From Deltaproteobacteria bacterium (lineage in GTDB: Bacteria; Myxococcota_A; UBA796; UBA2385), in the NCBI GenBank assembly GCA_016792625.1, contig JAEUKK010000133.1:1-45851 (forward strand): DNA of 45,851 nucleotides, given 5' to 3'. Position numbers and translations under genes: made by a program. How positions within the stretch are numbered: position 1 is the stretch's first letter; the number at the start of each line of letters is the position of its first letter. The notes beneath the pieces were generated by a model. The model saw only the letters and a list, made by a program, of their open reading frames with translations, was not told where the DNA came from and did no database searches. This document shows positions 40,936 to 45,851 of this stretch, piece by piece.

Positions 40936-42407
40936 CTCCCCTCCCCTTGCCCGCCGAGCGGCAGGCGCAGCGACACCCGCGCGCCGCCCAGCGGCCCCGC
41001 GCCCATCCTAAGCGCGCCGCCCACCGCGCGGGCCCGCTCGCGCATGCCCACGAGGCCGAAGCCCGGCGGCCGGCCATCGGCCCGCGGCGCGTCAAGCCCA
41101 CGGCCGTCATCGTCCACCACAATCACCAGCACGTCATCTTCGACGCCGATACAGAGCCGCGCGCGGGTGGCCTCAGCGTGGCGGCTGACATTGGTCAGGG
41201 CCTCTTGCGCCGCGCGGAAGGCCACGACGGCCACCGGGCCGGGGCCCACCCCGCCGACCCGGGCCGCGTCCCCCTCCACCACCAGCTCGACCGGGGGGCC
41301 CCCGCGCTCGTTGGCGCGGTCGACCAGCCAGCGCAGCGCGTCGAGCAGCTGCAGATCATCGAGCAGGGCGGGGCGCAGGTCACGCACGAGCGCCCGCGCG
41401 GCGGTGGCGGTGTGAGACAGCAGCTCGTCGAGCTGCTCGAGGTTATGGGCCACGCCCGCCGGCTCGCGCGCATACCGACGACGGGTCAACTCCAGCGCGA
41501 ATCGCAGCCCTGTCAGCTCCTGACCCAGCTCGTCATGCAGCTCTCGGCTCAGGTGCGCGCGCTCCTCCTCTCGGGCCCGCTCGGTGTGGGCCAGCAGCGA
41601 GCGCAGCTCGCCGGTGAGCGCGGTCAGGGCGGAGGTCTGCTCCTCGACCCGATGGCTCAGCGCGCCGTTGAGGCTGTCGAGCTCGGCCGCGCGCGCGACG
41701 AGCGCCCGCCGCAGGCGGAAATTGCTACGCCGCAGGCCCTCAATGATCACCCCGCCCACAAAACTCAGCAGCGCCGCAAAAGCCGCGTAGCTGACCACCA
41801 CCCGGGCGTGGGGGTCGGCCATATGCTCCGGGTGCGGCAAAAAGAAGCCAGCCAATCCACACCCGAAGAGCCAGAGCACAAAGGGTACACGCCACAGGGC
41901 CGGGGCCGCGATGCCCGCCGAGGGCGCGGCGAGCAGGGGCGCGAGGTGCACCCAGGGCGCGCTCGGGCCACCTGCGTCGCCAAAGGCCCAACAGACCCAG
42001 CCATAGGCGAGGCCGCCGAACAGACCAAAACCCAACAAGGGCCGCTGGAGCAGCCCGGGGAGCCGCTGCGCCCCCACCAAGGCCAACAAGACCGGCGTTG
42101 CCCAGGGCCGATGCTCGGCGTAGACAGCGCGCACCAGCGGATCTTGCGCGAAGGTCCAATCGTCCAGCGGCCACCACAGCAGGTTGGCCACCGCCATGGT
42201 CAAGAAGATGCCCGCGCCGTTCTGGGCGTCGATCTGCCGAGACTCTTCGCGCCAAGCGCGCTCCTCGTCGTCGGTCCAGCCCCGGGGCATGGCGATCTCG
42301 GTGAGCGCGCCGGCCCGCGCCGCCAGGCGCTCCCACCATCCCTGGTTCACAGGAGGGGAGGCGGGGGGCTCCGCCCCCCGCAACGCCCCCCAGGGCGGCC
42401 ACATCAT
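40932..42407 (-). CDS. Membrane sensor histidine kinase (HisKA_3 type)
   Basis: A 491-aa kinase as drawn from ATG 42407, which forms ATGA with the SGNH hydrolase stop. Starts at 42350 (GTG) or 42290 (ATG) are also possible, because the dispersed palindrome (42361-42390) falls inside the first 16 codons of the longest form. About four to five hydrophobic helices lie between residues 65 and 225 without a large outside domain. A helical linker precedes His291 in RELHDELGQEL (HisKA_3). The ATPase part shows AAQEALTNVSRHA, DDDGRGLD and GFGLVGMRERA. It phosphorylates the regulator encoded next. The signal may be membrane-related. Confidence 0.9.
   Translation of the reverse strand: MMWPPWGALRGAEPPASPPVNQGWWERLAARAGALTEIAMPRGWTDDEERAWREESRQIDAQNGAGIFLTMAVANLLWWPLDDWTFAQDPLVRAVYAEHRPWATPVLLALVGAQRLPGLLQRPLLGFGLFGGLAYGWVCWAFGDAGGPSAPWVHLAPLLAAPSAGIAAPALWRVPFVLWLFGCGLAGFFLPHPEHMADPHARVVVSYAAFAALLSFVGGVIIEGLRRSNFRLRRALVARAAELDSLNGALSHRVEEQTSALTALTGELRSLLAHTERAREEERAHLSRELHDELGQELTGLRFALELTRRRYAREPAGVAHNLEQLDELLSHTATAARALVRDLRPALLDDLQLLDALRWLVDRANERGGPPVELVVEGDAARVGGVGPGPVAVVAFRAAQEALTNVSRHAEATRARLCIGVEDDVLVIVVDDDGRGLDAPRADGRPPGFGLVGMRERARAVGGALRMGAGPLGGARVSLRLPLGGQGEGR
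42361..42390 (-). repeat. Dispersed GC palindrome, copy 2
   Basis: A 30-bp element with stem GCGGGGGGC-TCC-GCCCCCCGC plus the CAACGCCCCC flank. Read on the minus strand it equals the copy at 21980-22011 except for two missing C bases in the loop. It lies at the junction of the SGNH hydrolase and kinase genes. Confidence 0.7.
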
Positions 42408-43414
42408 GGGCGAGGCGCCCCCTCACCCAGTGCGTCAAGCAGCCGTGGCAGCTCGGCCGCCAGGGCCTCGGCCACGATCTGGTGCCCAGCGGGCCGCAGG
42501 TGGTTGACGTCGAAAAACAGCGCCTCCACTGGCAACCCGCTGGCCACGAGCGCCGGGCAGGGGTCGAAGCGCAGCGCGCCCGGCGGCAGGTCGTCAGGCC
42601 CCGTCAGGCAGTGCACATGGCCGATACCGCGGGGGTAGGACATGAAGATGACCTTCACGCCGCGATCTTCGCCCCAGCGGTGGATGAGATCGAGGTTGCC
42701 CGGCTCAGACACCGCCGCCACGCCCTCTGCCCGCAGCAGGGGCAGCTGCACAGGGAAGGGCATCGACTCCCAGCTGCGCAGGCCCGAGACGGCGAGACCC
42801 GCGTGCAGCAGCACCCACAGGCGGCTGCCCCAGAGGCCCTCACGCGCCCGGTCAGCCCAGCCCGAGGGGCGCCCGAGCACGGCCCGGTCCTCGCGTGGGC
42901 TGTCGTGGGGCATGCAGTCGACCAGCACCGCCTCGGGCGCCCAGCCGCCGATGTCACGCCGCAGCTGGCGCAGCACCTGCAGCGAGCGGTAGCCGGTGAC
43001 CCCGGCGTTGAGCAGCTCCCACTTCGGGCCGAGCCGCGCCTCGGCCAGGCTCACGAAGGAGTCCGCCGCGACCACCCCCGCGCCCTGGGCCTGGCTATCG
43101 CCCAGCACCACCACCCGACGCTGGCCCTCGGCCGGCGCGCGGGGCACCCGTTCCCGCCGACGAAACCCGTCGGCGTTCACCTCGGCCACCGGCTCGGGCA
43201 GGCTCGCCCAGGTCCAGCCCAGGTCGGGGTCATAGCGGTAGGGCTGGCGGGCCTGGGGGCTGGCCGGGTCGAGCGCCGCGGGCTCGGCCGGCCAAGCCCA
43301 GCGCAGCAGCAGCTCGAGCGCCACGATCAGCACCAGCGCGCCAATCCCGCCCAGGGCGAGGCGCGAGGCCGGTCCGATGCGGCGGGTGGGTGTGGCGGCG
43401 GCGCGGCGGGGCAA
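42404..43414 (-). CDS. Membrane-anchored SGNH/GDSL-like hydrolase
   Basis: About 336 aa if TTG 43414 is the start; it has GAGG five bases upstream and begins just before the hydrophobic anchor (SRLALGGIGALVLIVALELLLRWAW). The frame stays open up to 43531, so a longer form cannot be excluded. Motifs: block I VVVLGDSQAQGAG with the nucleophile Ser, NAGVTGYRS as the Gly block, and DVNHLRPAGHQ with the C-terminal Asp-x-x-His pair. SGNH hydrolases remove acyl groups from sugars or lipids. The N-terminal anchor suggests it faces the periplasm. It heads the SGNH-kinase-regulator operon. Confidence 0.8.
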   Translation of the reverse strand: MPRRAAATPTRRIGPASRLALGGIGALVLIVALELLLRWAWPAEPAALDPASPQARQPYRYDPDLGWTWASLPEPVAEVNADGFRRRERVPRAPAEGQRRVVVLGDSQAQGAGVVAADSFVSLAEARLGPKWELLNAGVTGYRSLQVLRQLRRDIGGWAPEAVLVDCMPHDSPREDRAVLGRPSGWADRAREGLWGSRLWVLLHAGLAVSGLRSWESMPFPVQLPLLRAEGVAAVSEPGNLDLIHRWGEDRGVKVIFMSYPRGIGHVHCLTGPDDLPPGALRFDPCPALVASGLPVEALFFDVNHLRPAGHQIVAEALAAELPRLLDALGEGAPRP

Positions 43415-43492
43415 GTGGACCTCCGAGGCGGCGTTATCGCGGTGGCGCGGCGCTTGGCGCCCGTGCCTCCCGACCAGCGAGCCCGCACCTTC

Positions 43493-43513
43493 ACCCGGCG
43501 CGCTAAGCCGGGT
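43493..43513. promoter_or_regulatory. 7-bp inverted repeat upstream of the histidine phosphatase
   Basis: ACCCGGC (43493-43499) pairs with GCCGGGT (43507-43513) around GCGCTAA, ending about 29 bp before the phosphatase ATG in the divergent gap 43415-43542. It may be an operator. The loop holds the gap's most A/T-rich spot. Confidence 0.4.
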
Positions 43514-43542
43514 CGCCCTCCCCATCCGCACCCCGAGGCCCC

Positions 43543-44100
43543 ATGCCCAGCCGCCGCGCCCTGCTCCGCTCCGCCGCGCTCGCCCCCGCCGCGCTGGCCG
43601 CGCCCGCCCTGCTCGCCGCGCCCGCTGACGCGACCGCCAAGAGCCACGCGCCGGCCGCGGGCGTCGTCTACATCGTGCGGCACGCCGAGAAGGCCGCCGA
43701 CCCCGACAAGGCCGGCGACCCGCCCTTGCGGCCCGAGGGCGAGGCGCGGGCCCAGGCCCTGGCCCGGGCGCTCGGCGGGGTGGGTCTAGTGGGGGTCTGG
43801 TGCTCGGCCTTCACGCGCACGCGGGCGACCGCAGCGCCGACGGCCCAACACGCCGGCCTGACCGTGGGGGAGCACGACCCGCACGACGCCGCGGGCCTGC
43901 GCGCCCTGGTCCACGCCGCCAAGGGCCCCTGCCTCGTGGTCGGCCACAGCAACACCGTGGGCAAGCTGGTGGCGGCGCTCGGCGGCCCCACCCTGCCCGA
44001 CCTCGCCGAGGGCGAGTATGACGCGCTGGACGTCGTCTTCTGGTCGAACGAGCCCCAGGTCCTCCACCAGCGCCTGCGCTACGGTGCGCCCTCGGCCTGA
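43543..44100 (+). CDS. Secreted histidine-phosphatase (SixA/phosphoglycerate-mutase-like)
   Basis: A 185-aa protein. The N-terminus MPSRRALLRSAALAPAALAAPALLAAPADA carries a twin-arginine motif and an Ala-rich hydrophobic run ending in a cleavage-like site, suggesting Tat export. The catalytic motif is VVYIVRHAEKA (RH pair with phospho-acceptor His), the second His is in VVGHSNT, and the Arg in FTRTRATA fits the phosphate pocket. Small branch-2 enzymes of this type remove phosphate from proteins or small molecules. Export is unusual for SixA proper. It is convergent with the Pth2 gene. Confidence 0.87.
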   Translation: MPSRRALLRSAALAPAALAAPALLAAPADATAKSHAPAAGVVYIVRHAEKAADPDKAGDPPLRPEGEARAQALARALGGVGLVGVWCSAFTRTRATAAPTAQHAGLTVGEHDPHDAAGLRALVHAAKGPCLVVGHSNTVGKLVAALGGPTLPDLAEGEYDALDVVFWSNEPQVLHQRLRYGAPSA

Positions 44101-44122
44101 AGCTGCGCGCCGCGCCAATCGC

Positions 44123-44698
44123 TCAGGCCAGCCGGCAGGTCACCGCGCCGTCTGGCCCACAGAGGGGGTCGGTCTGGCTGCGGCGGGCCGGCCCGATGGC
44201 CAGCACGGTGTGGGTCGGAACCCCGTGAAACTCGGTACGGCCCGCGTCGGTGATCAGCGCGTGCGGGATGCCGGCGGCGGCGCACAGATCGCGCAGGCGC
44301 AGCAGCTCGTCCTCGGTGTCGACCTGCAGCACGACCTTCGCGAAGCTGCTCGTGAGCCAGGCCGCCATCTCGGGGCTGAGGTTCACCCGCAGCTCGGCCG
44401 AGCCGTCGGCGCGCAGCTCGACCGACGAAGCCCGGTTGAAAAAGACCGCCATCGCGCCGTGGGCGACCTGGGCGGCGATCTTGCCCTTGCGCATGTTCAG
44501 ATCGCGCCGGAACACGATGATCTGACGCAGATCGTCGCCCCGCGGGGGCGAGACGGCGGCGGTGGGCTCCTCCTCCGGTTCGCCGCGGAGCATCCGCATG
44601 GTCAGCTCGGCCAGCTCATCGAGCTCGGGCCCCGCCGACCGGGGGACCACCGGCAGGGTCGACTCGGCAGCGGGGTCATCGACGGGATCGTAGGGCAT
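44123..44698 (-). CDS. pth2: Pth2-type peptidyl-tRNA hydrolase with N-terminal extension
   Basis: A 191-aa protein. The core (about residues 58-175) matches Pth2: RQIIVFRRDLNMRKGKIAAQVAHGAM, FAKVVLQVDTEDELLRLRDLC, and GIPHALITDAGRTEFHGVPTHTVLAIGPA. It would recycle peptidyl-tRNA dropped from ribosomes. Pth2 is the archaeal/eukaryal form and less common in bacteria, which usually rely on Pth1. The first about 55 residues are acidic and Pro-rich and are not part of the fold. The end has CGPDGAVTCRLA with two extra Cys. It follows the SUMF1-like gene by 29 bp on the same strand. Confidence 0.9.
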   Translation of the reverse strand: MPYDPVDDPAAESTLPVVPRSAGPELDELAELTMRMLRGEPEEEPTAAVSPPRGDDLRQIIVFRRDLNMRKGKIAAQVAHGAMAVFFNRASSVELRADGSAELRVNLSPEMAAWLTSSFAKVVLQVDTEDELLRLRDLCAAAGIPHALITDAGRTEFHGVPTHTVLAIGPARRSQTDPLCGPDGAVTCRLA

Positions 44699-44727
44699 CA
44701 GGCACCCGAGGCAGGGGGTGAGGCGGC

Positions 44728-45651
44728 TCAGTCGCCGGCGGGCGCGGTGCGCGCGAGGCGCATGCCCAAGGTGGGCTCGGCGCCGACCGCGCGCGTCGGG
44801 GCCCGGGCGGCGAGGCGGGCGAGCTCCGCCCCGGCCAACCAGTGGCCGCCCCTGGTCGCGGTCAGCGCGGGGTCATCCCCATCGACCGGGTCGGTGACCG
44901 AACCGGTTGGGTAGACCCCATAGGCGCTGTGCGTCCACTCCGCGACGTTGCCCGAGAGGTCATAGACCCCGCAAGGATTGGCCTGCAGCAGGCCGCCGGG
45001 CTGGGGCAGCGCATCGGGCGGCGGGCTGTCGGCCGTCCAGGCCACCGCCGCGAGCTCGTCGCCGCCGGCCCAGGCCACGTCCTGGCCGCAGCGGGCCGCG
45101 CCCTCCCACTCGGCCTCGGTGGGCAGGCGATAGCCGCCGCAGCCCAGGATGTCGTCTACAGCCTCGCAGACAGCGTCCTCACGCAGGCCCTCGCAGACAT
45201 AGCAGGCCTCGACCCCCTCGTCGCGCGAGCGGCCGACCGCATAGGCGGCGGCCTCATGCCAGTCCACCCCCACCACCGGACGGTCCACGTCGAGCTCGGC
45301 CGCAGCCACCGGCAGGTAGTTGAGCACCGCCGAGAAGTCGCCGACCGAGACCTCGAAGACGTCGAGGTAAAAGGGTCGGGTCAGGGTGACCTCATGGGGC
45401 GGCTGCTCATCCAGGGCGCAGATGCCCGCGCGGTCGGTGCAGCCCATCTCAAAAGGTGCCAGCTCGACGCGCACCATGCCCTCGGGCACGCCATCTTCAG
45501 CCGGCTTGGCCTCGTCTTTGCAGCCGAGGGCGCCCACCCCGAGCGCCACGGCTAGGGCCAGCGGGGCGCGGGCCCGCGGGGGCCAGGCGGCGGGGCGCGC
45601 AGCGGCGGCGGGCGAGCGGCGGGGCGGGCAGGGCGCAGGCGGGGCGGACAT
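44728..45651 (-). CDS. SUMF1/FGE-fold lipoprotein without FGE cysteines
   Basis: A 307-aa protein. ATG 45651 has GGAGGT just upstream. The signal ends in GALGC (Cys44). The SUMF1 domain is clear: PFEMGCTDRAG, VGVDWHEAAAYA, YRLPTEAEWEGAARCG, CGVYDLSGNVAEWT, TRGGHWLAG and LGMRLAR. True formylglycine-generating enzymes have two active cysteines in the C-terminal RGGSW...C..C region; here the segment RGGHWLAGAELARLAAR has none. So it is probably a structural or ligand-binding member rather than a sulfatase activator. Other cysteines (in ACYVCEG, AVCEAV, LGCGGY) probably form disulfides. Confidence 0.88.
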   Translation of the reverse strand: MSAPPAPCPPRRSPAAAARPAAWPPRARAPLALAVALGVGALGCKDEAKPAEDGVPEGMVRVELAPFEMGCTDRAGICALDEQPPHEVTLTRPFYLDVFEVSVGDFSAVLNYLPVAAAELDVDRPVVGVDWHEAAAYAVGRSRDEGVEACYVCEGLREDAVCEAVDDILGCGGYRLPTEAEWEGAARCGQDVAWAGGDELAAVAWTADSPPPDALPQPGGLLQANPCGVYDLSGNVAEWTHSAYGVYPTGSVTDPVDGDDPALTATRGGHWLAGAELARLAARAPTRAVGAEPTLGMRLARTAPAGD

Positions 45652-45851
45652 CGGACCTCCGCCGGGCGCCTATCCGCGGGCGGGCGCAGGGGCAGCCGCG
45701 GGCCGCCCTTCCACGAACACAACGCGCTGCAGGCCGCTCTGCGACAGCGCTTACGTCGGGCGCCCCCTCCGCTGCGCTCCGGGCGGCCCGCCCGCCTGGG
45801 GTTCGCCGGGGCCCCGGGGCCGGCCGCGGCCTGCGGCGCGCGTCCCGCCCC
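45652..45851. other. Intergenic end of the window
   Basis: No gene is seen in these 200 bp. On the minus strand GGATAGG (45669-45675) lies 18 bp before the lipoprotein start and resembles other promoter-like elements here. GCGCTG (45724-45729) and CAGCGC (45745-45750) form a weak inverted repeat. Confidence 0.4.

Noticed and set aside
44728..45651. Sulfatase-activating formylglycine-generating enzyme
   Set aside because: The cysteines of the active site are missing and no sulfatase gene is seen in the window.

Overview
The window is a very GC-rich (roughly 70% or more), gene-dense bacterial segment. Several family-level marks point to Myxococcota or a close deltaproteobacterial relative: a secreted subtilase ending in a MYXO-CTERM-like Cys/hydrophobic/poly-Arg tail, a lipoprotein with Myxococcus-type Cys-rich disulfide repeats, a lipoprotein with nine MopE-type metal-binding motifs and a seven-unit FG-GAP propeller, acidic low-complexity surface linkers, and many ATGA/GTGA overlaps. 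No plasmid, phage, IS, CRISPR, tRNA or rRNA feature was seen. The assignment is inference.

Layout. (1) 1-6247, plus strand: the end of an unknown coiled-coil protein, a GT28/MurG-like glycosyltransferase, three consecutive radical SAM enzymes joined by 4-8 bp overlaps, and a small membrane-anchored protein overlapping the last one. (2) 6297-12218: secreted proteins, namely the subtilase (minus strand) facing a Cys-rich lipoprotein, an S41-like protease homologue and another lipoprotein. (3) 12238-13400, minus: a LuxR-type response regulator followed by a PhnA-like zinc-ribbon protein. (4) 13781-19082, plus: TldD and TldE/PmbA (TldD with a twin-arginine lipoprotein signal), an S51 (dipeptidase E/cyanophycinase-like) hydrolase and a Fes-like alpha/beta esterase. 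(5) 19199-24655: four ATP-grasp ligases in a row, one RimK/GshB-like and three paralogues of 408-410 aa. (6) 24803-28400: the MopE/FG-GAP lipoprotein facing an Asp/Ala-rich lipoprotein, with a strong two-way terminator between them. (7) 28484-40058, minus: a biosynthetic cluster with a stand-alone fatty acyl-AMP ligase (FAAL), a FAAL-PCP-reductase, a 1546-aa ACP-FkbH-PCP-reductase protein ending in an AttH/CrtC-like lipocalin domain, a double NTF2-fold protein and a phosphopantetheinyl transferase. (8) 40300-43414, minus: a response regulator, a histidine kinase and an SGNH hydrolase as an overlapping operon just upstream of the cluster. (9) 43543-45651: a secreted histidine phosphatase, a Pth2-type peptidyl-tRNA hydrolase and a SUMF1-fold lipoprotein without the usual FGE cysteines.

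How the parts may work together. Region 7 has the activating enzymes (two FAALs, one FkbH), three carrier domains, a PPTase to arm them and two reductive-release domains, but no ketosynthase or condensation domain. It looks like a short lipid or aldehyde assembly system with a glyceryl unit, possibly controlled by the adjacent two-component system. Region 5, with the S51 hydrolase and esterase next door, looks like a system that makes and breaks amide or ester bonds on a small metabolite or peptide. Region 1 may modify a sugar- or peptide-containing envelope product. All three pathway ideas are inference.

Non-coding structure includes a roughly 30-bp GC palindrome present twice about 20 kb apart in opposite orientation, a run of TGC-loop hairpins, two terminators, an RBS inside a hairpin, and TAG-centred promoter-like islands before many genes.
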